NCBI RefSeq assembly: GCF_020886775.1
Contig: NZ_AP024525.1
Location: forward strand, 2,604,001-2,668,000
Direction of reading: 5' to 3'
Source: Sinomonas cyclohexanicum
GTDB lineage: Bacteria > Actinomycetota > Actinomycetes > Actinomycetales > Micrococcaceae
DNA: 64,000 nucleotides
The notes beneath the pieces are model-generated. The model saw nothing but the letters and a program-made list of their open reading frames with translations, had not been told where the DNA came from and made no database searches. Of this stretch, positions 47,746 through 57,671 are shown one piece after another. Every line of letters begins with the position of its first letter. The stretch's first letter is position 1. The translations under genes and the position numbers were made by a program.

Positions 47746-49179
47746 ATGACGGAAACCCTGGACCATGTCCGAGCCCAGCTCTCCGATGCGCTCATCGAGG
47801 ACGCATCGACGGGCACCTACCGGGCCAAGCGCAGCATCTTCACCGATGAGGAGCTGTTCGAGCTCGAGATGAAGTACATCTTCGAGGGCAACTGGGTCTA
47901 CTTGGCCCACGAGAGCCAGATCCCGAACATCGGCGACTACTTCACGACCTACATCGGCCGCCAGCCGGTTGTCATCTCGAGGGCGAAGGACGGAGAGCTC
48001 CACGCCCACATCAACGCGTGCAGCCACCGCGGTGCCATGCTGTGCCGGCGCAAGACCGACAACCGCACCACGTTCACGTGCCCGTTCCACGGCTGGACGT
48101 TCTCCAACAACGGCAAGCTGCTCAAGGTCAAGGACCCACGCGATGCCGGCTACCCCGAGCAGTTCAACAAGGACGGCTCGCACGACCTCACCAAGGTGGC
48201 CCGGTTCGAGAGCTACCGCGGCTTCCTCTTCGGAAGCGTCAACCCGGACGTCAAGCCCCTCACCGAGCACCTCGGTGAGGCCACCAAGATCATCGACATG
48301 ACCGTGGACCAGTCCCCCGAGGGCCTCGAGGTCCTCCGCGGCGCCTCGACCTACACGTACGACGGCAACTGGAAGGTCCAGGCCGAAAACGGCGCGGACG
48401 GGTACCACGTCTCGGCCACGCACTGGAACTACGCCGCCACGACCTCCCGCCGCGGAACGGGCGAGTCGACCAACGAGACCAAGGCCATGGACGCCGGCAC
48501 GTGGGGCAAGCAGGGAGGCGGGTACTACTCGTTCGAGCACGGCCACCTGCTGCTGTGGATGTGGTGGGGCAACCCCCAGGACCGCCCGAACTTCGACAAG
48601 AAGGATGAGTGGGCCCAGCAGTTCGGCGCCGAGCGCGCCGAGTTCATGGTGGGCGCCTCCCGCAACCTGTGCCTCTACCCGAACGTCTACCTCATGGACC
48701 AGTTCAGCTCGCAGATCCGGCACTTCCGCCCGATCTCCGTGGACAAGACCGAGGTCACGATCTACTGCATCGCCCCGAAGGGCGAGTCCGCCGAGGCGAG
48801 GGCCAACCGGATCCGCCAGTACGAGGACTTCTTCAACGCGACGGGCATGGCCACGCCGGACGACCTCGAGGAGTTCCGTTCCTGCCAGAAGACGTACCTC
48901 GCGTCCGCGGCGCCCTGGAACGACATGAGCCGCGGCCAGACGCACCAGCTCAACGGCCCGGACGAGACGGCCAAGGGCCTCGGCCTCAACCCTCTCTCCA
49001 GCGGCGCGAAGACTGAGGACGAGGGCCTGTACCCGATCCAGCACGGCTACTGGCGCGAGACGATGCGCGCGGCCGTCGAGTCGGAGGAGCGGCTCGAGGA
49101 GGCCATGCGGCTCGGTGCGCCGGCATGCCCCGCTGCGCACCTGCAGTCCGCGTGCTCGCACCACGCAGAGTCCAACTGA
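47746..49179 (+). CDS. benA: Benzoate 1,2-dioxygenase large (alpha) subunit
   Basis: The catalytic subunit of the Rieske oxygenase that dihydroxylates benzoate. 477 residues; Rieske ligands Cys92, His94, Cys112, His115 (CSHRGAMLC...CPFH); mononuclear iron His221 and His226 ([12 protein letters not shown]). The ATG at 47746 has AAAGGAGA 7 bases upstream. Anthranilate or toluate dioxygenases are the nearest alternatives; the benD partner and catA support benzoate. Confidence 0.94.
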   Translation: MTETLDHVRAQLSDALIEDASTGTYRAKRSIFTDEELFELEMKYIFEGNWVYLAHESQIPNIGDYFTTYIGRQPVVISRAKDGELHAHINACSHRGAMLCRRKTDNRTTFTCPFHGWTFSNNGKLLKVKDPRDAGYPEQFNKDGSHDLTKVARFESYRGFLFGSVNPDVKPLTEHLGEATKIIDMTVDQSPEGLEVLRGASTYTYDGNWKVQAENGADGYHVSATHWNYAATTSRRGTGESTNETKAMDAGTWGKQGGGYYSFEHGHLLLWMWWGNPQDRPNFDKKDEWAQQFGAERAEFMVGASRNLCLYPNVYLMDQFSSQIRHFRPISVDKTEVTIYCIAPKGESAEARANRIRQYEDFFNATGMATPDDLEEFRSCQKTYLASAAPWNDMSRGQTHQLNGPDETAKGLGLNPLSSGAKTEDEGLYPIQHGYWRETMRAAVESEERLEEAMRLGAPACPAAHLQSACSHHAESN

Positions 49180-49225
49180 TCCGGGCACGGACCCGCAGAG
49201 TTTCCTTTCAAGGAGAGACATCCCC

Positions 49226-49744
49226 ATGACCCTCATGACCACCATCGTGCCCGGGACCATCGGACTCGACGACGTGCGCCAGTTCCTGTACCGCGAGGCG
49301 GGCTTCCTCGATGACCGCGAGTTCGACCGCTGGGTGGACTGCTACCACCCCGACGCGGAGTTCTGGATGCCGGCCTGGGCGGATGACGACACGCTCACCG
49401 AGGATCCGCAGCGCGAGATCTCACTCATCTACTACCCCAACCGCGGCGGCCTCGAGGACCGTGTCTTCCGCATCAAGACAGAGCGCTCGGGTGCTACGAG
49501 CCTCCCGGACCCGCGCACGGGCCACAACATCACCAACGTCGAAATCCTGCGCCAGGAGGGCGACGTCGTGGACGTCCGCTTCAACTGGTTCACGCTCTAC
49601 TACCGCTACAACACCGTCGACACGTACTTCGGCGTCTCGTTCTACACGATCGACTTCTCCGGCACGCAGCCGGTCATCACCAAGAAGAAGGTCGTCCTCA
49701 AGAACGACTACATCCACCACGTCGTGGACATCTACCACATCTGA
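49226..49744 (+). CDS. benB: Benzoate 1,2-dioxygenase small (beta) subunit
   Basis: A 172-residue structural subunit with the ring-hydroxylating beta fold: FLYREAGFLDDREFDRWVDCY, then EFWMPAW...YYPNRGGLEDRVFRI. Packs with BenA to give the hetero-hexamer. AAGGAGAG lies about 10 bases before ATG 49226. 46 bases after benA. Confidence 0.94.
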   Translation: MTLMTTIVPGTIGLDDVRQFLYREAGFLDDREFDRWVDCYHPDAEFWMPAWADDDTLTEDPQREISLIYYPNRGGLEDRVFRIKTERSGATSLPDPRTGHNITNVEILRQEGDVVDVRFNWFTLYYRYNTVDTYFGVSFYTIDFSGTQPVITKKKVVLKNDYIHHVVDIYHI

Positions 49745-49765
49745 GAACGCCTCAAGGAGGACTCC

Positions 49766-50830
49766 ATGACTGACACGAACCACTCCGTTGCCCTCGCCTT
49801 CGAGGACGGCATCACCCGCTTCATCGACGTCAAGCCCGGACAGACCGTTGCCGATGCCTCCTACAGGGCCCGCATCAACATTCCCCTGGACTGCCGCGAC
49901 GGCGCGTGCGGGACCTGCAAGGCGTTCTGCGAGTCCGGGACGTATGACGGCGGCGACTACATCGAGGACGCGCTCACCGACGACGAGGCCGACGCCGGCT
50001 ACTGCCTCCCGTGCCAGATGACCCCGGAGAGCGACCTCGTGCTGCGCATCTCGGGCACCGCCGAGATGGCCAAGAGCGGCGTCGGCCACTTCACGGCCAC
50101 GATCGAGACGCTCCACTGGTACGCGGACAACACGGCGGGCCTCACGCTCGCCGTCGAGGACCGCGAGAAGCTCGCATACCTCCCGGGCCAGTACATGAAC
50201 GTCAAGGTCCCCGGCACGGACGAGGAGCGCAGCTACTCCTTCTCGAGCGGGCCGGACGCCGAGAAGCTCACCTTCCTGGTCCGCACGGCCCCCGACGGCG
50301 TCATGACCACCTATCTCAAGGAGCGCGCGGCCGAGGGCGACACCCTCACGCTCGAGGGCCCGAAGGGCAGCTTCTTCCTCCGCGACGTCAAGCGTCCCGT
50401 GCTGATGCTCGCCGGCGGGACGGGGATCGCCCCGCAGCTGGCGATGCTCGAGAAGCTCGCCGGTGCGGCGTCAGAAGGCGTCGCGCCCGCCTTCCCGATC
50501 CACCTCGCGTACGGCGCGACGTGGGACAAGGACCTCGTCGAGGTCGAGGCGCTCGAGCGCTACGCCGCAACGATCCCGGGATTCACGTTCGACACGATCG
50601 TCGCGGACGCCGAGTCGGAACACCCGAAGAAGGGCTACGTGACGCAGCACCTGCTGCCCGAGCACCTCAACGACGGCGACGTGGACGTGTACCTGTGCGG
50701 CCCGCCGGCGATGGTCGACGCCGTGCGCCGGTACTTCGACGGTGAGGGCATCGAGCCGACGAACTTCTACTACGAGCGGTTCGCGGTCGGCGTCGTCAAC
50801 GCTCCCGCCCTCGCCGGCGCCGCCGCATGA
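49766..50830 (+). CDS. benC: Benzoate dioxygenase reductase
   Basis: A 354-residue electron-transfer flavoprotein that feeds NADH electrons to BenAB. The N-terminal plant-type ferredoxin has Cys43, Cys48, Cys51 and Cys83; FAD-binding RSYSFSSGP and the NAD region AGGTGIAPQLAML follow. AAGGAGG precedes the ATG. Overlaps benD by 4 bases. Confidence 0.95.
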   Translation: MTDTNHSVALAFEDGITRFIDVKPGQTVADASYRARINIPLDCRDGACGTCKAFCESGTYDGGDYIEDALTDDEADAGYCLPCQMTPESDLVLRISGTAEMAKSGVGHFTATIETLHWYADNTAGLTLAVEDREKLAYLPGQYMNVKVPGTDEERSYSFSSGPDAEKLTFLVRTAPDGVMTTYLKERAAEGDTLTLEGPKGSFFLRDVKRPVLMLAGGTGIAPQLAMLEKLAGAASEGVAPAFPIHLAYGATWDKDLVEVEALERYAATIPGFTFDTIVADAESEHPKKGYVTQHLLPEHLNDGDVDVYLCGPPAMVDAVRRYFDGEGIEPTNFYYERFAVGVVNAPALAGAAA

Positions 50831-51639
50831 CGACCGCTGCCGACCGGCGCCCCGCCGTCTTCGCCGGGCGGTTCGAAGGACGCGGCGTGCTCGTCACGGG
50901 CTCGGCCCAGGGGATCGGACGTGCGGTCGCCGAGCGCATCGCGGCCGAGGGCGGCGAGGTCACCCTCGTCGACCGGGCGGCGCTCGTCCACGAGGTCGCG
51001 GGCGGCATCCGCGAGGCCGGGGGCAAGGCCCACAGCGTGACCGCGGATCTCGAGACGTACGACGGCGCGGTGGCCGCCGTGGACGGTTCGCTCGCCGCGG
51101 CGGGGCACATCGACGTCGTCGTCAACAACGTCGGGGGGACCATCTGGGCCAAGCCGTTCGAGCACTACACGTCCGAGGAGATCGAGAAGGAGGTGCGCCG
51201 CTCGCTCTTCCCGACGCTGTGGATGTGCCGCGCGGTGCTGCCCCACCTCATCGCCCAGGAGTCCGGCACGATCGTCAACGTCTCCTCCGTGGCCACGCGC
51301 GGCGTCAACCGCGTCCCGTACGCGGCGTCGAAGGGCGGGGTGCGGGCCATCACCACGGCGCTCGCCCTCGAGGCGGCCCCGCACGGCGTGCGGGTCGTCG
51401 CAACCGCCCCGGGGGGCACCGAAGCGCCGCCGCGCGCAGTCCAGCGGGGGCCGCTGCCCGAGACGGAGCAGGAAGCGGCCTGGTACCAGCAGATCGTGGA
51501 CCAGACCGTGGACTCCTCGCTCATGAAGCGGTACGGGACCCTCGCCGAGCAGGCCGCCGCGATCTGCTTCCTCGCCTCGGACGAGGCGTCCTACATCACG
51601 GGCACCATCCTGCCCGTGGCCGGAGGCGACCTCGGCTGA
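50827..51639 (+). CDS. benD: Benzoate cis-diol dehydrogenase
   Basis: A 270-residue short-chain dehydrogenase that oxidises and decarboxylates the benzoate cis-diol to catechol. NAD loop TGSAQGIG (24-31), catalytic Tyr165 and Lys169 (YAASK), conserved NNVGG. Position directly after benC with an ATGA overlap confirms its role. Confidence 0.94.
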   Translation: MTTAADRRPAVFAGRFEGRGVLVTGSAQGIGRAVAERIAAEGGEVTLVDRAALVHEVAGGIREAGGKAHSVTADLETYDGAVAAVDGSLAAAGHIDVVVNNVGGTIWAKPFEHYTSEEIEKEVRRSLFPTLWMCRAVLPHLIAQESGTIVNVSSVATRGVNRVPYAASKGGVRAITTALALEAAPHGVRVVATAPGGTEAPPRAVQRGPLPETEQEAAWYQQIVDQTVDSSLMKRYGTLAEQAAAICFLASDEASYITGTILPVAGGDLG

Positions 51640-51658
51640 GGCCCTCCCCCAAGGCGTT

Positions 51659-51692
51659 GCCGCCCCCGGTCCCCCACGGGCCCGGGGGCGGC
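51659..51692 (+). terminator. Hairpin between benD and the MFS gene
   Basis: An 11-bp perfect stem (GCCGCCCCCGG with CCGGGGGCGGC) 20 bases past benD. It may lower transcription into the carrier gene. Confidence 0.6.
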
Positions 51693-51773
51693 TTCGAATC
51701 AGCAGTACAGAACCATCACGCACCACCAGCAGTTGTCCAGCTCCAGATCCCAGCACAGACATCGGAGTCTTGC

Positions 51774-53198
51774 ATGTCATCTTCAGCACATGCTGCCCTC
51801 GGGCAGCGGCGGCGCAGCACCCTGGCCTGGGTCGTCGCCCTCGGCACGGCGGCCCTCACGTTCGACGGCTATGACCTCGTGGTCTACGGCACCGTCGTCT
51901 CGGGCCTCATGAGGGACCCGGCCCAGATCGGCCAGCTCGACCCCGCGACGGCCGGCGTCCTCGGCAGCTACGCCCTGATCGGCGTCATGGTCGGGGCACT
52001 CGTCAGCGGCGCGATCGGCGACTTCGTAGGCCGCCGCAAGGTCATGCTCGCAGCGCTCGCCTGGTTCTCCCTCGGCATGGGTGCCACCGCCCTGGCGACC
52101 GATGTCGTGGCGTTCGGCGCCCTCCGGTTCCTCACCGGAATCGGCGTCGGCTCGCTCGTGGCCACGGCGGGCGCCATCGTCGCCGAATTCGCGCCCAAGA
52201 ACCGGCGCAACTTCTACAACGCCATCGTCTACTCGGGTGTCCCGGGGGGTGGGGTGCTCGCATCCCTCCTCGCGCTCGCATTCAACAACGGTGCCGACTG
52301 GCGCCCGCTCTTCTGGTTCGGTGCCGCCCCGCTCGCGGTCATCCTCCCCCTCGCGGCGGCGAAGCTGCCCGAGTCGCCCCTCTGGCTCCTGGCCCGCGGC
52401 CGCACGGCGGAGGCCGAGGCACTCGGCCGCCGCACCGGCGTCGTGCTTCCCCGGCCGGCCCAGCGCACCGGGGAGCCGAGGGCGGAACAGGGCGCCGCGC
52501 CCGACGGCGAGCCCGCGGGCTTCGCGGGCCTGGCCACCCGCCGGTTCGCCCTCCCCACGGCGCTTCTGGGCCTCATGAGCTTCGCCGGGCTCCTCCTCAC
52601 CTATGGGCTCAACACGTGGCTGCCGGAGATCATGGGCCAGTACGGATTCGGCAAGGCGTACTCGCTCACGTTCCTGCTCGTGCTCAATGCGTCCGCGATT
52701 GTGGGCGGGCTGGTCGCGTCGGCGACCGTGGACAGGACCGGCCCCAAGAGGATCATCGCGGGCACGTTCGCGCTCGCGGCGCTCGCCCTGATCCTCCTGA
52801 CGTTCCACATGCCGTTCGCCGTCCTCCTGACGGCAGTGGGCGTGGCGGGGGTCGGGACGATCGGCACCCAGGTCCTCGTCTACGGGTACGTGTCGAACTT
52901 CTACACGACGCGGACCCGTGCCGCCGGCGTGGCGTGGTGCGCGGGCTTCGGGCGGCTCGGCGGCATCCTCGGCCCACTCCTCGGCGGCCTCCTGCTCTCT
53001 GCGGGGGTCACCGGCCAGACCGCGTTCTACCTGTTCGCCGCGGTCGCGCTGCTCGGCGCGGTCGTGACGGCCCTCGTGCCGCGGCCCCGGTTTGCCCCCG
53101 TGCCGCCCGGCGCCGCGGCCGGCGACGTCGCAGCGCCCGCCTCGGCACCGACGGAAAGCACCGCCCACGACGGCGAGCCGGAACCCGCCGTCCGATGA
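51774..53198 (+). CDS. benK: Aromatic-acid/benzoate MFS transporter
   Basis: A 474-residue, 12-helix carrier of the AAHS family. The signatures DGYDLVVYGTVV in helix 1 and GDFVGRRKVM between helices 2 and 3 are diagnostic; it likely imports benzoate with H+. The C-terminal tail is Pro/Ala/Glu-rich and carries a near-copy of the 13-bp word (53163-53175). ATG 51774 has GGAG 6-7 bases upstream; longer open sequence from 50742 is out of register with benC/benD. Confidence 0.9.
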   Translation: MSSSAHAALGQRRRSTLAWVVALGTAALTFDGYDLVVYGTVVSGLMRDPAQIGQLDPATAGVLGSYALIGVMVGALVSGAIGDFVGRRKVMLAALAWFSLGMGATALATDVVAFGALRFLTGIGVGSLVATAGAIVAEFAPKNRRNFYNAIVYSGVPGGGVLASLLALAFNNGADWRPLFWFGAAPLAVILPLAAAKLPESPLWLLARGRTAEAEALGRRTGVVLPRPAQRTGEPRAEQGAAPDGEPAGFAGLATRRFALPTALLGLMSFAGLLLTYGLNTWLPEIMGQYGFGKAYSLTFLLVLNASAIVGGLVASATVDRTGPKRIIAGTFALAALALILLTFHMPFAVLLTAVGVAGVGTIGTQVLVYGYVSNFYTTRTRAAGVAWCAGFGRLGGILGPLLGGLLLSAGVTGQTAFYLFAAVALLGAVVTALVPRPRFAPVPPGAAAGDVAAPASAPTESTAHDGEPEPAVR

Positions 53199-53271
53199 CG
53201 TCGCGGACCGCATCCGTCCCGGGAGATCGTCACAGCGTGTCCCTCGGAATGCGCCCAGCGACCGGGGAGGC

Positions 53272-53277
53272 TACGGT
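53272..53277 (+). promoter_or_regulatory. -10 element for leaderless LuxR-type regulator
   Basis: TACGGT, exactly 6 bases before the ATG at 53284. Confidence 0.55.
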
Positions 53278-53283
53278 CGAGGC

Positions 53284-56154
53284 ATGCTGAATCCCCGCGA
53301 CGATGCGGTCGCCCGCGCCCAGGAGCTGTCCGAGCTGGACTCGCTCCTGGGCGCGGCTGCGTCCGCCGGCCCGGCTCCGCGCCGGGCCGTGTGCGCGGTC
53401 GTCGAAGGGCCGCAGGGCATCGGCAAGACGGCGCTGTGCGAGGCCTTCCTGCAGGTCCACCCGGAGCTCACCGTAGCCCTGGCGGACACGTCGCCGTGGG
53501 AACGCGGGCTGCCGGGCGGGGTCCTAGCCCAGCTCGGCCTCCCGCGCAGTGAGCCTGCTGATGATGAGAGTGCACAGGCCACGGACCCGCCTCACCTGCA
53601 CCCTCATGGCGAGCCCGAGTGGCTGCCCGCCGGGCGCGCCGCCCTCGAAGGCCTCACCGCGTTAACCGCCGAGGGCCCCGCGGTCGTCGTCCTCGACGGG
53701 CTCGAGCACGCCGACACCCTCTCGCTCGAGGCGCTCGCCTACGCCGTCCGGCGCGTCCGGACCCCGCTCTTCGTGCTCGCTACCGAGAATCCAGCCACGG
53801 CCGTCCCCAGCAGCCCCGCGGTGGCCTTCTCCGAGGCTGTCCGGGCGCGCCGCATCCGCCTGGCCCCCCTCCCGCCCGAGGACCTGCGCGCCCTCGCACG
53901 CGCCCGCACCGGCGCCGAACTCTCCCCCGAGGCGGCCCAGTCCCTCTGGCGCGTCAGCCGGGGCAACCCCGGGCTGGCGCTCGAGGCGCTCGAGCACGGA
54001 CTCGAGGCTCTCGGCCCCGAGGGCCTCGCCGCGCACGGGCCGGACGCCGTCGTGCCGTCGGTGGCCGCACGGACGGCGGCCGCGCTCGCGCTCCTTCCCC
54101 CGGCCGCCCGCTCCCTCGTGGAGGCCGTCAGCGTCCTCGGCGGAACGCCCACCGGCGCGGCGGCGGCCCAGCTTGCGGGCCTTCCCGCGGACGACGCAGG
54201 GGCGCTCCTCGCCGCCGCCGACGCCGCGTGGAGCGCGGGGCTGCTCGAGTGCCGCACGGTCGCGGGCAGCCTGCAGCTGACCATCCGAGAGCCGCTCGTA
54301 CGCGACGCGGTCCACGACGGACTCGGCCCCGGCTACCGTGCCGCGCTCCACTCGCATGCGGCCAGGCTTGCCACCTCGACGCGCGAGCGGGTCCGCCACC
54401 TCGTCGCCGCGGCGGTGATGCCCGACGCCGGTCTGGCCGCCGAGGTGGACACGCTCGCCGACGAGGAGGCCGCCGAGGGGGACTGGAGCGCCGCCGCGGA
54501 CGCGCTCGTCGCCGCGAGCCAGCTCCACATCGACCCGGTGCTGCGCGAGGACCGTCTCCTCCGCGCGGCGGAGGCCATGGTCGGTGCGGGCGATCTCCCC
54601 CAGGCCGCGCCGCTCGCTCGGCGCATCGAGTCCCTGCCCCAGAGCGCGGCGCGTGACGCGGTCCTGGCCTACTACGCGATCCACAAGGGCCAGGCCCGCC
54701 GCGCAGCCGCGCTCCTGGACCGGGCATGGGAGACGAGGGACCCGCTCAAGTCCGCGGGGCTCGCCTCCCGCATCGCACAGTACCGCGTCCTCGATTCCCT
54801 CGCCGAATGGGACATCCCAGCGTTGCTGGACTGGACGGCGACGGCCGTGCGTCTGGCCGGCCCGAACAGCACCGCGGGAATCGAGGCCCGAGCAATGCTC
54901 GGTCTGGGACTCGGGTGCGCTGGCCGGCCCGAGGAGGCGCGGCAGGCCTACGACGAGCTCGGGGCATCGCCTCAGCTCGGCGGCCGCGACCAGCGCCTCC
55001 ACCTGGGCCGCGGCTGGCTTGCCCTCGCGCTCGACGACCTCGACGAGGCGCGACTCGAACTCCGCGCCGCGATCCCGCCGGCCCGGCGCCCAGGCGCGCT
55101 GCGCATCACCCTGTGGGCGCACGCCTGGCTGGCCCGGGCGGAGTTCACGGTGGGCCGCTGGGACGACGCACTCGCCGTTGCCCGCTCCGGGATCGCGCTC
55201 AACGCACCGGTCGGGATGGACCTCGTGGGGCCCCTCCTCCACTTCACTGCGGCGCAGGTCCACGCTCTGCGCGGCGAGCCGGGCGAGGCCGCCGCACACA
55301 GCCGGCTCGCCCAGCCCGGGCCCGAGGCCTACCCCGTGATGCACCTCGGCGGCTCGCTCGCCGCGGCCTCCGTCGCGGAGTGCGCCGGCGACTACCCCGG
55401 TGTCCTGCGCGCGTTCGAGCCGGTGGCCCGGATGGACCGCTCCCACGGAATCGACGAGCCCGGGTTCTGGCCATGGCAGGACGTCTACGCCAACGCGCTC
55501 GTCATGACCGGTCGGATCGACGCGGCGGACGCGTTCCTGCGTCCGCTCGAGGCCACGGCCCGCGGTGCGTCGCACCGCAGCACGATCGCGCGGCTGGGCT
55601 ACGTGCGCGGACGGATCCTGGGAGCCCAGGGCAGGCTCGACGACGCGGTGCGGTGCTTCGAGGAGTCACTCGCACAGCTCGAGGGACTTCACCTGCCGTA
55701 CAACACCGCGCGCGGCCGCTTCGCCTACGGCCAGACACTCCGTCGATTCGGCCGCCGCCGCGACGCGACCGAGGTGCTCGCCTCCGCCCGTGACGCGTTC
55801 GCCAGCGTGGGCGCCATGGTGTACGTGGCGCGCTGCGAGCGCGAGCTCCACGCGGCGGGCACCGGGGTATTCCGTGCGGTCGGCCAGGTCGCCGGGCCGG
55901 GCCAGGACGCCGGCGGGCACCGCCAGGCACCGGGGGCACAGCCGCCCAGCACGGCCTTCACCCCCCAGGAGGCCGCGGTGGCACGGCTGGTGGCCGCGGG
56001 CCTGAGCAACCGCGACGCGTCGCGCGAGCTGTTCGTATCCGTCAAGACGGTCCAGTACCACCTCACGCGGATCTACGCGAAGCTTGGGATCAGCTCACGG
56101 GGAGAGCTCGCAGCCCTCTACCGCGCGTCGGACGAGTTCGCTGCCCCCGAGTAG
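53284..56154 (+). CDS. LuxR-type STAND (LAL-like) transcriptional regulator
   Basis: A 956-residue regulator. The N-terminal NTPase has Walker A GPQGIGKT (42-49) and VVVLDGLEHADTLS; the middle (about 400-850) is TPR-like helical; the C-terminal HTH (about 895-950) reads FTPQEAAVARLVAAGLSNRD...VKTVQYHLTRIYAKLGI. Large LuxR proteins of this type control ben genes in Corynebacterium and Rhodococcus relatives, so a BenR role is likely; an inducer (benzoate or its diol) is inference. Own leaderless promoter. The sense-codon use is the same as its neighbours. Confidence 0.87.
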   Translation: MLNPRDDAVARAQELSELDSLLGAAASAGPAPRRAVCAVVEGPQGIGKTALCEAFLQVHPELTVALADTSPWERGLPGGVLAQLGLPRSEPADDESAQATDPPHLHPHGEPEWLPAGRAALEGLTALTAEGPAVVVLDGLEHADTLSLEALAYAVRRVRTPLFVLATENPATAVPSSPAVAFSEAVRARRIRLAPLPPEDLRALARARTGAELSPEAAQSLWRVSRGNPGLALEALEHGLEALGPEGLAAHGPDAVVPSVAARTAAALALLPPAARSLVEAVSVLGGTPTGAAAAQLAGLPADDAGALLAAADAAWSAGLLECRTVAGSLQLTIREPLVRDAVHDGLGPGYRAALHSHAARLATSTRERVRHLVAAAVMPDAGLAAEVDTLADEEAAEGDWSAAADALVAASQLHIDPVLREDRLLRAAEAMVGAGDLPQAAPLARRIESLPQSAARDAVLAYYAIHKGQARRAAALLDRAWETRDPLKSAGLASRIAQYRVLDSLAEWDIPALLDWTATAVRLAGPNSTAGIEARAMLGLGLGCAGRPEEARQAYDELGASPQLGGRDQRLHLGRGWLALALDDLDEARLELRAAIPPARRPGALRITLWAHAWLARAEFTVGRWDDALAVARSGIALNAPVGMDLVGPLLHFTAAQVHALRGEPGEAAAHSRLAQPGPEAYPVMHLGGSLAAASVAECAGDYPGVLRAFEPVARMDRSHGIDEPGFWPWQDVYANALVMTGRIDAADAFLRPLEATARGASHRSTIARLGYVRGRILGAQGRLDDAVRCFEESLAQLEGLHLPYNTARGRFAYGQTLRRFGRRRDATEVLASARDAFASVGAMVYVARCERELHAAGTGVFRAVGQVAGPGQDAGGHRQAPGAQPPSTAFTPQEAAVARLVAAGLSNRDASRELFVSVKTVQYHLTRIYAKLGISSRGELAALYRASDEFAAPE

Positions 56155-56287
56155 AGCTCGCCGCTCGCAGCGGCATCGCGGTCCCGCCTGGAGCGCAGCC
56201 ACGCTTCCTCGTTTCCCATGTGCCCAACCCAGCGCCCGGCGCAGACAGATCGCGTCCGAACCGCCGGTCAGCCCAGCACGCGCCGAC

Positions 56288-56293
56288 TAGACT
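56288..56293 (+). promoter_or_regulatory. -10 element of hrpA
   Basis: TAGACT, 9 bases before the ATG at 56303. No Shine-Dalgarno is seen, so the mRNA may have no leader or only a few bases. Confidence 0.45.
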
Positions 56294-57658
56294 GGATCAG
56301 CCATGGCCCTGACGATCACGTATCCCGCCGCCCTCCCGGTCTCCGAGCGCCGCGACGAGCTCATGGAGGCCATCGCCGCGCACCAGGTGACGATCATCGC
56401 CGGAGAGACGGGCTCCGGGAAGACGACGCAGATCCCCAAGATGTGCCTCGAGCTCGGGCTCGGCGAGAAGGGGCTCATCGGCCACACGCAGCCGCGGCGT
56501 CTCGCCGCCCGCACGGTCGCCGAGCGGATCGCGTCCGAGCTGGACGTCGAGCTCGGCCAGGAGGTGGGCTTCCAGGTCCGGTTCACGGGCCAGGTCGGCC
56601 CGCAGACCAGGGTCAAGCTCATGACGGACGGCATCCTGCTCGCCGAGATCCAGCGTGACAAGCTCCTGAAGCGCTATTCGACGATCATCATCGACGAGGC
56701 CCACGAGCGCAGCCTCAACATCGACTTCATCCTCGGCTACCTCAAGCGGATCCTGCCGCAGCGTCCTGACCTCAAGGTCATCATCACGTCGGCAACCATT
56801 GACCCACAGCGCTTCGCCCGGCATTTCGCCCGCGAGCTCCCCGACGGCACCGAGGAGCCCGCGCCCGTCGTCGAGGTCTCCGGGCGCACGTACCCGGTCG
56901 AGGTCAGGTACCGCCCGCTCGTGACCGAGCCGACGGATGAGGACGAAGCCAGCGACGACGCGCTCGAGGAGGACCGCGACCCCGTCGACGCGGTGTGCGA
57001 TGCGGTCGACGAGCTCTCCCGCGAGGCCCCCGGGGACATCCTCATCTTCTTCTCCGGCGAGCGCGAGATCCGCGACGCCGCCGACGCGCTGTCCTCGAGC
57101 ATCCAGAGGAATCCGCGCATGGCCGGCGCGGAGATCCTGCCGCTCTTCGCGCGGCTGTCCCTCGCCGAGCAGCACCGCGTGTTCGCCCCCGGCGGAAGGC
57201 GGCGCATCATCCTCGCCACGAACGTCGCCGAGACCTCGCTCACGGTGCCGGGGATCAAGTACGTGATCGACACGGGCACGGCCCGCATCTCCCGCTACTC
57301 CCACCGCACCAAGGTCCAGCGGCTGCCGATCGAGCGCGTGTCCCAGGCCTCCGCGAACCAGCGCGCGGGCCGCTGCGGCCGCGTCTCGGACGGCATCTGC
57401 ATCCGCCTGTACTCGGAGGAGGACTACCTCTCCCGCCCCGAGTTCACCGACCCGGAGATCCTGCGGACCAACCTCGCGGCCGTCATCCTCCAGATGACCG
57501 CGATGGGGATCGCGCGCGGGCCGAAGGACGTCGCGGCGTTCCCGTTCGTCGAACCGCCGGAGTCGCGGGCGATCAACGACGGCGTGATGACCCTCCTGCG
57601 CGAGCTCGGCGCGCTCGCCGACGGCAAGGACCATGCCGGCGCACCCACCGCAGACACG

Positions 57659-57671
57659 GCGCACGACGGCG
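57659..57671 (+). repeat. Exact copy of the 13-bp word in hrpA linker
   Basis: GCGCACGACGGCG, read as AHDG in the hrpA frame. Other exact copies: 5547-5559 (+), 10279-10291 (-), 28746-28758 (-), 45385-45397 (-), 59480-59492 (+). Confidence 0.85.

Noticed and set aside
50742-53198. An 818-residue start for the aromatic-acid carrier
   Set aside because: The extra N-terminus reads benC/benD in the wrong frame; the carrier starts at 51774.
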